Shown here piece after piece: positions 9,080 to 18,535 of a stretch of DNA of 64,000 bases. Below the pieces are notes generated by a model. That model ran no database searches and was not told the DNA's origin. It saw only the letters and a program-made list of their open reading frames with translations. Both the position numbers and the translations under genes were made by a program. The stretch comes from Desulfobacterales bacterium (GTDB taxonomy: Bacteria > Desulfobacterota > Desulfobacteria > Desulfobacterales > Desulfolunaceae). Every line of letters begins with the position of its first letter. Positions within the stretch are counted from its first letter, which is position 1. The DNA lies in contig JAKSCC010000225.1 of assembly GCA_022360815.1 (NCBI GenBank), positions 1 to 64,000 on the forward strand, read 5' to 3'.

Positions 9080-9979
9080 TTACCGGAGTTTGTCCCAAGG
9101 ATTTGGGGCCTTGCTTTGTGCCGCTGCAGAGGGTTTGGGTTTTGCTCCTCGAAGTCGAGCCACGCGCTCTTCAATGGGAGGGTGGGTGGAGAAGAGGTTG
9201 GCAAGTTTCTGGCCTGCAAGAGGGTTGGTGATGAACATATGAGCGGTTGCTGGTTCGGCATCCATGGGAACGCGCTGGGAAGCGGACCCCAGCTTTTCAA
9301 GGGCTGCGGCAAGGCCTTCGGGGTTTCCGGTGATCTGTGCTGCGGTGGCGTCAGCCAAGTATTCACGGGAACGTGAGATGGCCATTTGTACCAGCATGGC
9401 GGCCATGGGAGCGATGATGCTCATGGCAATGAGCCCAAAAATACCGGCACCACCCTCTTCGTCATCTCTTCCCACGCCAAAAATAGCAGCCCATCTTGCC
9501 ATGGAGGCCAAGGTCATGATGGCTCCAGCAAGGGTGGCAGCGATGGTCCCTACAAGGATATCCCTGTTTTTGATGTGCCCCAGTTCGTGCGCTATGACTC
9601 CCCTGACTTCATCCGGTCCCATAAGGTCCAGAAGACCTTGGGTGACGGCCACGACCCCGTGCTGTGGGTTTCTGCCTGTGGCAAAGGCGTTGGGAGCATT
9701 TTGGGGAACGATGCAGACCTTTGGCATGGGAAGCCCGGCTCTGCTGGAAAGTTCTTGGACCATATCGACGAGCTGGGGTGCCTGGTTTCTGCTTACCTCT
9801 TGAGCACGGTACATCTTCAGTACCATCTTATCTGAGTAAAAATATGAGAAAAAGTTCATGCCCCCCGCCAGAAGAAGGGCAATGATCATCCCTCCTTGGC
9901 CGCCAATGATGCGTCCGACCATGACAATAAGAATGGTGAGAACCGTTAAGAGCAGGGTTGTTTTCATCTGGTTGCCCAT
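9080..9979 (-). CDS. htpX: Protease HtpX (M48 membrane metalloprotease)
   Basis: [12 protein letters not shown] zinc motif, TM segments, [21 protein letters not shown] motif. Confidence 0.95.
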   Translation of the reverse strand: MGNQMKTTLLLTVLTILIVMVGRIIGGQGGMIIALLLAGGMNFFSYFYSDKMVLKMYRAQEVSRNQAPQLVDMVQELSSRAGLPMPKVCIVPQNAPNAFATGRNPQHGVVAVTQGLLDLMGPDEVRGVIAHELGHIKNRDILVGTIAATLAGAIMTLASMARWAAIFGVGRDDEEGGAGIFGLIAMSIIAPMAAMLVQMAISRSREYLADATAAQITGNPEGLAAALEKLGSASQRVPMDAEPATAHMFITNPLAGQKLANLFSTHPPIEERVARLRGAKPKPSAAAQSKAPNPWDKLR

Positions 9980-10324
9980 GAATGACTCCTTGAAAAAAAG
10001 AAAAAATGTGAAGCGATACCTGAAATGTGCGGCATCCGGATTCGGTTTCTCTTATGGAAATATAAAGTCGTTTTCTGTTTTGGCAAGGCGGTTTGCAAGG
10101 GGATTGGAAAAAAGAGTGGGTTACGCTGTGAGGTGATGAAGAGGGAGCTTGGGTTTGTTTTGGCAAAGGATGATATTGGCACGTTATGCCTCGGGTGTGG
10201 TGGAAGAAGGTGGAGCGTTTGGGAGACGTCAAGCCTTCTGCGAAGCCGCGAAGAAAAGGGGTGATGAATTTTGTGTCGGTATGAGTTTGTTTTGGTTATT
10301 CTTGGTTTGTCTCTTCGAAATAAT

Positions 10325-10353
10325 TTGACAATAAAGGGGCTCAGTGGGTAACT
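10325..10353 (+). promoter_or_regulatory. Possible sigma70-like promoter of the regulator-tupABC unit
   Basis: TTGACA-N17-GTAACT; -10 is weak. Confidence 0.35.
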
Positions 10354-10460
10354 CAGAGATCCTGAAGGGTGCCGCAGGTGAGATGTTTACGTCAGATTAT
10401 CGCGTCTGAATGGTTTGTTTTTTGCGGCAGGTGACAGGTAAAGCAACGTGGGGATCCATC

Positions 10461-11396
10461 ATGGAAAGACGTGGGCACAGGCGAGACCTCCTCTCCACCA
10501 AGGAGGTTGCCGAATTTTTGGGTGTCAATGAAAAGATGGTGTACCAGCTCATTTCCGATAAAGGGCTTCCTGCATCCAAAGTAACGGGAAAGTGGCTCTT
10601 TCCGCGGTATTTGGTGGAGCAGTGGGTGGAAAACAGCACCATCAACTACCCGGATACGGTGCATGTGAACCGAGGGGGCAGTGGCCCTCTGGTGCTGGCC
10701 GGAAGCAACGATCTGCTTTTGGAGCGGGCCATGGCCCACTTTAACAAGAAGAGCAGCGGAGAATTGGCGGTTTTCGGCAATGTGGGCAGCATGGGAGGGA
10801 TCCAGGCTTTAAAAAGCGGGATGTGTCATATCGCTTCCAGCCACTTGGTCTCCAACGATGAAGAGTATAATTTCGAGTTTGCCGGTCGGGAGCTGGAGCG
10901 TCAGCCTGTGGTGGTAAACTTTTGCCATCGCGAACAGGGCATTCTCTTTCGAGCCGATGAATCGCTTTTTCCAGAAGGGGTAACCGGGGTGAAGGAGCTG
11001 GGGCTTCCTGGTGTGCGTATCGTCAACCGTCCCCTTGGAACCGGAACCCGTGTGCTTTTCGATCGAGAGCTGAAAGCGTGTGGGATTGAAGGTTCTTCCC
11101 TTGCCGGATACGACGAGGAGGTTTCGCGTCATATGGATGTGGGCCTTGCTATTCTTTCGGGACGTGCCGATGCCGGTCCTGGCATTCGAACCGTGGCCTC
11201 TCTTCTGGGCTTGGCTTTTGTTCCCTTAAGGTGGGAACGCTACGATCTTATTGTGCTTCGAGAATCTTACTTTGACCGGCGTGTTCAAGGTTTTTTGAGT
11301 CAGCTGCAGGAGCGGCATTTGAAGGTTCTTGCACGGGGGCTCTCTGGATACGACATCAGCCACAGTGGCCAAATGCTTTTTCCAGAAATCAACTAA
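10461..11396 (+). CDS. Transcriptional regulator: excisionase-type HTH plus periplasmic-binding-protein-like domain (molybdate/tungstate-type)
   Basis: N-terminal LLSTKEVAEFLGVNEKMVYQLISDKGLPASKVTGKWLFPRYLVEQW helix-turn-helix; C-terminal PBP-like domain; immediately upstream of tupABC. Likely start at the internal Met at 10461. Confidence 0.8.
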   Translation: MERRGHRRDLLSTKEVAEFLGVNEKMVYQLISDKGLPASKVTGKWLFPRYLVEQWVENSTINYPDTVHVNRGGSGPLVLAGSNDLLLERAMAHFNKKSSGELAVFGNVGSMGGIQALKSGMCHIASSHLVSNDEEYNFEFAGRELERQPVVVNFCHREQGILFRADESLFPEGVTGVKELGLPGVRIVNRPLGTGTRVLFDRELKACGIEGSSLAGYDEEVSRHMDVGLAILSGRADAGPGIRTVASLLGLAFVPLRWERYDLIVLRESYFDRRVQGFLSQLQERHLKVLARGLSGYDISHSGQMLFPEIN

Positions 11397-11461
11397 AAAG
11401 ACCATGGCGGGCCTTTTTGAGGCTCGTAATATCAACCCAATAGTTTAAGGATGAAACAGAG

Positions 11462-12292
11462 ATGATACGGAAAAATTGGACAGGCGGACTTCTTGCTCTT
11501 GTGGCCTCACTGTTTCTGGCGGCAGGTGTTCAGGCAAAGGCCCTGATGATGGCCACCACCACCAGCACTGACAACACGGGTCTTCTCGATTATTTGGCCC
11601 CAGAGTTTACCAAAGACACCGGCATTGAATTGAAGTGGACCTCCGTGGGAACGGGTAAGGCACTGAAGCTTGGCATGAACTGCGACGTGGATGTGCTTCT
11701 GGTCCATGCACCTCCTGCCGAGAAAAAGTATATCAAGGATGGCTATGCAGAATCTCGCCGTGAGATCATGTACAACGACTTTGTGATTGTTGGCCCCAAA
11801 GCAGATCCTGCGGGCGTTAAAGGAATGGCTGTCGAGAAAGCCCTTTCGGCCATTCGAAGCAAAGGAGAGGCTTTTGTGAGCCGCGGGGACAACTCCGGAA
11901 CCAACAAGAAAGAGAAACTCCTTTGGAAAGCCGCAGGCGGGCCTCTTCCCGAGAAAGAGTCTTGGTATGTTCAGACAGGGCAGGGCATGCTGGCCACCTT
12001 GAATATCACCGCTGAAAGGGGCGGCTACACCATGACAGACCGTGGTACCTACATCAAGTACAGCCACAAAAACGGTGGAAATCCTCCTTTGGATGTCGTG
12101 GTGGAAGGCGGTGCCATTTTGAAAAATCAGTACAGTGTTCTGATTTTAAACAGCAACAATTGCCCCAAGGCAGACAAAGAGATGGCCCAGGCCTTCTCCG
12201 AGTGGCTCACCTCTGACAAGGCCCAGAAACTTATTGAGCGCTTTCGTCTTCTTGGAAAACCCCTCTTCATTCCCAATGCCCACAAAGGGTAA
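11462..12292 (+). CDS. tupA: Tungstate ABC transporter substrate-binding protein
   Basis: Signal peptide then MMATTTSTDNTGLLDYLAPEFTKDTGIELKWTSVGTGKALKLG, typical of TupA; followed by permease and ATPase genes. Confidence 0.92.
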   Translation: MIRKNWTGGLLALVASLFLAAGVQAKALMMATTTSTDNTGLLDYLAPEFTKDTGIELKWTSVGTGKALKLGMNCDVDVLLVHAPPAEKKYIKDGYAESRREIMYNDFVIVGPKADPAGVKGMAVEKALSAIRSKGEAFVSRGDNSGTNKKEKLLWKAAGGPLPEKESWYVQTGQGMLATLNITAERGGYTMTDRGTYIKYSHKNGGNPPLDVVVEGGAILKNQYSVLILNSNNCPKADKEMAQAFSEWLTSDKAQKLIERFRLLGKPLFIPNAHKG

Positions 12293-12304
12293 GACGGAGG
12301 CTTT

Positions 12305-12988
12305 GTGGACTTTATTGCTCACGGCTTTTACCGGGCGCTGATTCTTCTCATCACAGGAGACCCCCAGACCCTTTCAGCGGTGAGCACCACCGTTCAAGCG
12401 GCACTCCTTTCCATGACCATCTCTCTCATGGTGGGGGTGCCTGTGGGGTTTTGCCTCGGATATTTTGAGTTCCGAGGGCGAAAAACCCTTCGTACCATCG
12501 TGGATACATTGTTGGCCCTTCCCACAGTCTTCATCGGTCTGCTGGTTTATGCGTTCCTCTCCAATCGGGGGCCGTTGGGCGGGTTGGGCCTTCTTTTCAC
12601 CATTCCCGCCATCTCCATTGGCCAGACCTTTCTGGCCCTTCCTGTGATTATCGCCCTTACCGCATCTGCTCTGGATAATTTGGATCAAGGTTTAAGGCTT
12701 ACTCTGGTCTCTCTGGGTGCCGATCGTCGCCAGCTCTTTTTTACCACCTTAAAAGAGGTGAGGTTTGCCATTGTGGTGGCGGCTATGACAGCCATGGGAC
12801 GGGTGATGACCGAGGTGGGGATCTCCATGATGGTGGGTGGCAATATCAAATGGCATACACGTACCATAACCACGGCCATTGCCCTTGAGACAGGCAAGGG
12901 GATGTTTGCCGAAGGCATTGCTTTAGGGGTGGTGCTTTTGGCCATTGCCTTGGTGGTTAATGTGACGGTTTCAATTTTTCGTAGGTGA
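12305..12988 (+). CDS. tupB: Tungstate ABC transporter permease
   Basis: 227 aa multi-TM ABC permease; EVRFAIVVAAMTAMGRVMTEVG coupling region; operon position. Confidence 0.9.
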   Translation: MDFIAHGFYRALILLITGDPQTLSAVSTTVQAALLSMTISLMVGVPVGFCLGYFEFRGRKTLRTIVDTLLALPTVFIGLLVYAFLSNRGPLGGLGLLFTIPAISIGQTFLALPVIIALTASALDNLDQGLRLTLVSLGADRRQLFFTTLKEVRFAIVVAAMTAMGRVMTEVGISMMVGGNIKWHTRTITTAIALETGKGMFAEGIALGVVLLAIALVVNVTVSIFRR

Positions 12989-12994
12989 GAGAGT

Positions 12995-14008
12995 ATGAGT
13001 GAGCAGCCATTGTATCTTCTTGAGGGAGTGACTCGTTCCTATACGTCCGGAGGACCTCCTGCGTTGGATTGTCCGGGACTCGCTATTAAAAAAGGAGGAG
13101 TAACGGGTATTTCCGGCCCCAATGGGAGCGGGAAAAGCACCCTGCTTAAGCTTCTGGCTTTTACTGAAAAACCCACAACGGGCCATATCTATTTTGAAGG
13201 CCAAGAGGAGGAGCCCTTTTCGACCTCCATACGTCACCGAGTGACCCTTTTGCCTCAGATTCCCTTTCTTTTGAATCGATCGGTTTTTGAAAATGTCTCT
13301 TATGGTCTCAACGTGAAGGGAGAGAAAAAGGGCATCAGAGCAAAGGTACACCATTTCCTTGAGACTGTGGGGCTTGATCCAGATCGCTTTTGCCGACGGA
13401 GCAGGCAGGAACTCTCCGGAGGAGAGGCGCAGCGTGTGGCTCTTGCCGCGCGTCTTGCTTTGGACCCTGACGTTTTGATTTTGGATGAGCCCACCGCCAG
13501 TGTGGATGCCGCCAGCAGTCACCTGATTCGCCAGGCTGTTCTCTCTTTTGCAGAGCGGCCTGGTAAAACCGTGATTCTTACAAGCCATGACGGTGCTTGG
13601 CTGGCCGATGTCAGTCAGGAGATCTGTTTTTTCTTTCGAGGAAAGCCCTTGCATGAAAAGATGGGTTTTTTACTCTTTGGGCCTTTTAAACAGGCTGAGA
13701 AGGGGCGCTGGCTTTATGCTTATGGAGATGGTCGGGATGAGATAGAGGTCCCCCCGCCTCCACGGGAGGGCACAGTGGCCGCATTTCCTGAAAGTATTTT
13801 GCGACTTGGGGGCTCTCCAGAAGAGGGTGAGGCGGCTTTTGAAGCGGTGGTACGTGAGGTTGCCTGGCGTGACGGGATAGTCGGTGCCCAGGTAACGCTT
13901 TCCGGAGCGGGGCACGCCATGACCCTTCTTTGCCGTGTGGATAGGGCTCCAGAGCCCGGGACACGTATAAAGGTTATCTATCCATTATCGGGTGTGGTTT
14001 GGTTATGA
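12995..14008 (+). CDS. tupC: Tungstate ABC transporter ATP-binding protein
   Basis: GPNGSGKSTLLKLL Walker A, LSGGEAQRVALAARLALDPDVLILDEPTASVD signature; C-terminal extension of about 100 aa. Confidence 0.9.
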   Translation: MSEQPLYLLEGVTRSYTSGGPPALDCPGLAIKKGGVTGISGPNGSGKSTLLKLLAFTEKPTTGHIYFEGQEEEPFSTSIRHRVTLLPQIPFLLNRSVFENVSYGLNVKGEKKGIRAKVHHFLETVGLDPDRFCRRSRQELSGGEAQRVALAARLALDPDVLILDEPTASVDAASSHLIRQAVLSFAERPGKTVILTSHDGAWLADVSQEICFFFRGKPLHEKMGFLLFGPFKQAEKGRWLYAYGDGRDEIEVPPPPREGTVAAFPESILRLGGSPEEGEAAFEAVVREVAWRDGIVGAQVTLSGAGHAMTLLCRVDRAPEPGTRIKVIYPLSGVVWL

Positions 14009-14278
14009 TTTATGTCGTTTGGAAATCGCTTTGGCGGTGAAAGACCCTTGGGTTTTAAGAATTTTTGAGCCTCGTGTGATTTTGCAGAGGCTGATGTTGT
14101 GGCGTTTTGCGATGCTTCGTTGGGTATGACCCTGATGAATTTCGACCATAAGCTGCCAGCGCATGGCCACGTCAGATCGCTCTTTGGGTGTGAGAATTTC
14201 ATCCAAAAAGTGACGCAGTTTCTCTTTATCGTTGGTCTCAGCAAGAACTGTGAGTATTTCGTCGTAGGCCGTCTCCAC
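14003..14278 (-). CDS. TrpR/YerC-YecD family transcriptional regulator
   Basis: 91 aa from GTG; LTPKERSDVAMRWQLMVEIHQGHTQRSIAKRHNISLCKITRGSKIL is Trp-repressor-superfamily-like. Confidence 0.8.
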   Translation of the reverse strand: METAYDEILTVLAETNDKEKLRHFLDEILTPKERSDVAMRWQLMVEIHQGHTQRSIAKRHNISLCKITRGSKILKTQGSFTAKAISKRHKS

Positions 14279-14469
14279 AATGGCTCTCCGTGGTTATATT
14301 TTTTTATTTTGATGACGTTGTAAAAGCCGGTACTTCGAAACCGCTTTTTCAAGCGATGCCAAAGATCGTCTCTCTTCTATACCACAATTGCCAGATTTCG
14401 GTGCACGAGGAGTGGCGCTTTTTTGGCCGCCGCGCCGAAAGGGTGAAGGCGCAGCAGCTTGGGGCTCTT

Positions 14470-14814
14470 TTATTTGTATTCGTGGGTTCCGAGGATGACA
14501 GGAATACCGGTTTTTTCTTGAATAAAGGCAGCTTTTTCTTCTGGGGTGGAGTAGGGGCACCCGGGCTTTGCTCCCACCATGCAGCTGCTTAGGTAGATGG
14601 CATCTGGTTTTACTTCTGAGAGTTTGATGGTCATTCCCACATTGGGGGCGGTGGCTCGTCCCGGGCATTCACACTTCACAAATCCTACCACATGGGTGGG
14701 CTCTTCAAATTTTCCATCGCCTTCCCCTGCAGCTTTAAGGCATCGCCATTCTCCAGGACATCCATAGCCTGAATCAATGTAGGACCCGCATCCCACAACG
14801 ATTGCTTTTTTCAT
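14470..14814 (-). CDS. CGGC domain-containing protein
   Basis: MKKAIVVGCGSYIDSGYGCPGEWRCLKAA...CECPGRATAPNVG...YLSSCMVGAKPGCPYS; RBS gaaaggagttaatg before ATG at 14814. Confidence 0.75.
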   Translation of the reverse strand: MKKAIVVGCGSYIDSGYGCPGEWRCLKAAGEGDGKFEEPTHVVGFVKCECPGRATAPNVGMTIKLSEVKPDAIYLSSCMVGAKPGCPYSTPEEKAAFIQEKTGIPVILGTHEYK

Positions 14815-14999
14815 CATTAACTCCTTTCTCATTTGGTAGTAAATAATGAGCAATCATAGGAGAGGCTGAAAGGGGTGTCAAGCAAGCTGGAGTGTGGACC
14901 AAAAGAAGAGCGCCAAGGGGGTGAATCTCGGTAGTGTCAAAAAACACATGCCCCCGTGATTGAACTCACGGAGTCGGGGCACGGGAAGAGGCAAACTTT

Positions 15000-16502
15000 T
15001 TAAAAGGTGTAGGTCACCACCACTTGCCCGTTTTGGGTATCGGCTATGGCCTTACCATGAAAAAGAATAGCGTTGGAGGCCATATCAAAGGTCCACCCGT
15101 TGATGGGTGAGAGGGGAAGCGGGCTCTCCTCCAGCTTTACCTGAATGGAACAGGCCATGGCTCTTTGGGTAAGGGTGAGTCTGGGAGCAGGAGTTTCTGC
15201 ATCGTGGACGACCTGCTCCATGAATCCCTTCAGGGCGTTTTGATCATCAATGGAGACGCAGCGTCCTCCCGTCCGAGAGGCAAGCTCAATATACGTTTTG
15301 CCATAATCGCGGTCTGTACTGTCTGTTTTAACGATGGCATGAACCCTGGCTGATTTTTGGAAGAAGAGATTTTCGACCATGTTAAATGGGGTGCCGCTGT
15401 GGCTGCTGTAATGATCGGGTTCGTCAGTTATCATAACAAAGGAGAGGCTGGCGCCCTCGCGAGGACTTTTTGCCTTGGAAAAGGTCCCTTTAGGTTTCAT
15501 AGCCTTTTCGGCAAAAAAGATACCGCTTTCATTTTCGTGCCCGCTGCTTCCCGCCTTGAGGTCCTCTTTGAATTCGAGAAAATTTTGGGTAAAGGCACCG
15601 TCTTGATTGGAGTCGCTGAGAAGGTCGCTGTCTGTGGTGATGACACCAAGGCAGAGATCAAGGCTCGACGAGGATGCAGCATCCTCCAACTCTGAGGCGG
15701 CTTTGGGGATGACCGTCCTGAAACGGTCCATGCTGGACGAATTGTCCACCACAAACACGAGATCGGCTTTTTGGGTGGTGGTTTTTAGGGAAAATGTTTG
15801 GGTCTCCTCTCTGTATGAGGCAGATAAAGGGCGAATATTGCTGGGGCAGAGTGTTGCAAGCATGAGGGACATGCACGAGGTGTAGGCCTCTTCTGTGCAG
15901 AGTGCGCCCGTGAGGAGTAGATCAGTCGAGGAGGTAAAGAGTGCCGTAAGACCCAAGATAAATACATGGCTTTCGGATTCATCGGGATGAGGTTCTGGAA
16001 GGCCTGTCAGATCGTCTTCTGGTGTAGCCAGAAGGGAGGTGACTCTGTTTGTCGCGTTTGTAAGAGGGTGCGGGTCGGAAAAGGAGAGTTTGAGAAGCAG
16101 TTTGGCCGCATTTTGCTCTTGAAGTGTATACTGTGAGAGTTGGGTGACCTTTGATAGAAGGGTACTTTCTTCAAGTTTTGTAAGGAGATGGGTCAGAACA
16201 GAAAGAGCCTCTGTCAAGTTTTCTGGAGGTGAAACTTGCGCTGCAAATCCTGCAAGGAGAGGGCATGTCTCAAGAGCTTTGGCTTGGACTTCTGGTGCGT
16301 CGGCATAAAACATTGCTCCATCAAAGGTGCTTGAGATGTCCGTGATGATATTAACCCCATTGGGGAGAAATACCTCATGCTTTTGTGTCGAAATATCACC
16401 CGGGTGAATTGGATCATTCGTATTGGAGCCACCACCGCATGCTATAAAAAAAAGAGAAAGCAGTATAAGAGGGAGGACGCGTTTGAGTCGTGAATGAAAC
16501 AT
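15000..16502 (-). CDS. Lipoprotein with von Willebrand factor A domain
   Basis: Lipobox LLSLFFIACGGG; MIDAS-like DLVFVVDNSSSMDRF; VMITDEPDHYS. Confidence 0.8.
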   Translation of the reverse strand: MFHSRLKRVLPLILLSLFFIACGGGSNTNDPIHPGDISTQKHEVFLPNGVNIITDISSTFDGAMFYADAPEVQAKALETCPLLAGFAAQVSPPENLTEALSVLTHLLTKLEESTLLSKVTQLSQYTLQEQNAAKLLLKLSFSDPHPLTNATNRVTSLLATPEDDLTGLPEPHPDESESHVFILGLTALFTSSTDLLLTGALCTEEAYTSCMSLMLATLCPSNIRPLSASYREETQTFSLKTTTQKADLVFVVDNSSSMDRFRTVIPKAASELEDAASSSSLDLCLGVITTDSDLLSDSNQDGAFTQNFLEFKEDLKAGSSGHENESGIFFAEKAMKPKGTFSKAKSPREGASLSFVMITDEPDHYSSHSGTPFNMVENLFFQKSARVHAIVKTDSTDRDYGKTYIELASRTGGRCVSIDDQNALKGFMEQVVHDAETPAPRLTLTQRAMACSIQVKLEESPLPLSPINGWTFDMASNAILFHGKAIADTQNGQVVVTYTF

Positions 16503-16701
16503 CTCTTCTCCTTGGCTTTTCCACTTAAGATGAGGGGCAGATATATTGGAAAGGTGCGGATGTAAATTGCAGAAGGCAAGCGCAGTTGGTTGCAGCTTCT
16601 GCTACGACTGTTTCTGGTGAGATATAGTAATAAATGGGATTGAAAAAGGTCAATATCTTTTGAAAATGATAGGATAAAAATAGGTTTTTTGAGGGGTGGG
16701 A

Positions 16702-16734
16702 GAGGGCGGTTTTTTAAGGTGAAAAACCGCCCCT
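16702..16734 (-). terminator. Putative terminator of the MBL/beta-CASP gene
   Basis: gagggcggttttttaaggtgaaaaaccgccc inverted repeat just after the stop codon. Confidence 0.6.
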
Positions 16735-16748
16735 GGGTGTTTTTAGAG

Positions 16749-18326
16749 TTACTCCAAGGTCACGGTTTGGCCGGGACGGGGAACAACGGCTTTGTACCCT
16801 TTCTCTTTAAGGGTATCCCGAAAAGCCAGGGATTGCTCCTCTTCTCCATGAACAACGGCAATTTGTTTGATTTGGATATTGGATTTTCGTAGGAACCTGA
16901 GCATCTCCTCCTGGTCGGCATGGGCTGAAAATCCTCCAATTTTTACAACCCTGGCTTTTAAGGGATACTCTTTGCCCAGAATTTTTACCATGGGTGGATC
17001 ACCTTTCCTCCCTTGGGCCTCAAAGGCCTCACCCAATTCAAGGATACGGCGGCCCAAGGTGTGCTGGGCCATATACCCCACAACCACGATGGTGTTGTTG
17101 GGGTTGTGCGCGCGATACCGCAGGTGGTGGAGAATGCGTCCCGCTTCACACATACCCGATGAAGAGATGATAATATGGGGTGTGGTGGTTTTCATGCACT
17201 CCATGGATTGGGCCACCGAGTCAATGTAGGTGAGTTCCTTAAACTCAAAGGGCTTTTTACCTCGTTCGAGAAAGGTGTGGTGGGCCATGTCATCGTAGAC
17301 TTCAGGGTGTTCGGCAAAGACGCGGGTGAGGTTTCCGGCCAAGGGGGAGTCGACAAACACAGGGATTCGAGGAACCTTTCCCTGGTTGTAGAGTTCGTGG
17401 ATGATGTAGACCACATCCTGGGTGCGACCAAAGGCAAAGGCTGGGATGACCACCACACCGTCTTTTTGAGTCGTTTCGTTGATCACCTCGCCCAAGCGCT
17501 CTTTGAGTTCCACGGTGGGCTCATGGTGACGCGCTCCATAGGTGCTCTCCATGATGAGAAGATCAATGGGCCCCAGGCCTTCAGGGAATCCCAGCGTGGG
17601 GTTTTTGAGGATGGGACGATCAAATCGTCCGATATCGCCGGTGAAAAGAACATGTCTCTTTTGCCCTCTTTCCGTAAAGGAGAGAAGGCAAAAGGCCGAT
17701 CCAAGGATGTGTCCCGCCTCGAAAAAGGTGACGGTCACCCCCTTGCCGATCGTGACCGGTGTGTTGTAGGGGTAGCCGTCAAAGGCGGATAGAGCAGCTT
17801 CTGCATCGGCCATGCTGTAGAGGGGTTCTACTTTTTTGAGATTGTACTGATCCAGGAGGTTGTCAATGGCTGTGGCGTTAAGTTTGAGGCCATTGTGTTT
17901 GAGGAGTCGGGCAATTTCACCACGCTCACGGTTGGTAAGCTGTCCCTTTTTGGCGTGTGAGAGGTTGTAGAGGTGGCCACGCACGGTTTTGTAGTTGAGG
18001 TAGTTGGCATCAGACTCTTGAATATGGGCAGAGTCTTTGAGCAGGTAGTGACAAGCATCAGCCGTGGTCCGTGTGGTGATGATGCGTCCGTTAAATCCTC
18101 CTTTGACGAGAAGAGGGATGCGTCCGGAGTGGTCGATGTGGGCGTGGGAGAGGACCATGTTCGTAATAAGGGCGGGATCGACGGGAAAGATGCGGTTTTT
18201 GGCATCGCTCTCTTTGCGTCTTCCCTGGAAAAGCCCACAATCCAGAAGAATTCTGTCTTTACCGGTTTCAAGAAGGTGCATGGAACCGGTTACTTCGCGT
18301 GTGGCACCGTAAAACGTGACATGCAT
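16749..18326 (-). CDS. MBL-fold/beta-CASP RNA-processing metallohydrolase (CPSF/RNase J-like)
   Basis: MHVTFYGATREVTGSMHLLETG start, HAHIDHSGRIP, SSGMCEAGRILHHL, GFSAHADQEEML motifs. Confidence 0.9.
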   Translation of the reverse strand: MHVTFYGATREVTGSMHLLETGKDRILLDCGLFQGRRKESDAKNRIFPVDPALITNMVLSHAHIDHSGRIPLLVKGGFNGRIITTRTTADACHYLLKDSAHIQESDANYLNYKTVRGHLYNLSHAKKGQLTNRERGEIARLLKHNGLKLNATAIDNLLDQYNLKKVEPLYSMADAEAALSAFDGYPYNTPVTIGKGVTVTFFEAGHILGSAFCLLSFTERGQKRHVLFTGDIGRFDRPILKNPTLGFPEGLGPIDLLIMESTYGARHHEPTVELKERLGEVINETTQKDGVVVIPAFAFGRTQDVVYIIHELYNQGKVPRIPVFVDSPLAGNLTRVFAEHPEVYDDMAHHTFLERGKKPFEFKELTYIDSVAQSMECMKTTTPHIIISSSGMCEAGRILHHLRYRAHNPNNTIVVVGYMAQHTLGRRILELGEAFEAQGRKGDPPMVKILGKEYPLKARVVKIGGFSAHADQEEMLRFLRKSNIQIKQIAVVHGEEEQSLAFRDTLKEKGYKAVVPRPGQTVTLE

Positions 18327-18535
18327 GAAAGGCTCCTTTCTTCCCCGAGAGTCATGATGACTCACCTGAAAAGTCGCGGGGGCTGAGGTGGGATGATACA
18401 CTAAGGGTAAGTGAGGCTTGCAGGGGTGTCAATGAACGAATCTGAGATGCAAGAGTCAACTGTCACTAGAAAAAGTTTTTTTGGAATCATTCATATTTTG
18501 GGTGGCTGGCAGATAACGGGAGGCAAAAGAAGGCA

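Noticed and set aside
12971-13654. 227-aa minus-strand ORF
   Set aside because: Antisense to tupC.
14941-14975. Hairpin ccgtgattgaactcacgg
   Set aside because: Could be part of a terminator for the CGGC or VWA region, but no T-run; too weak to annotate.
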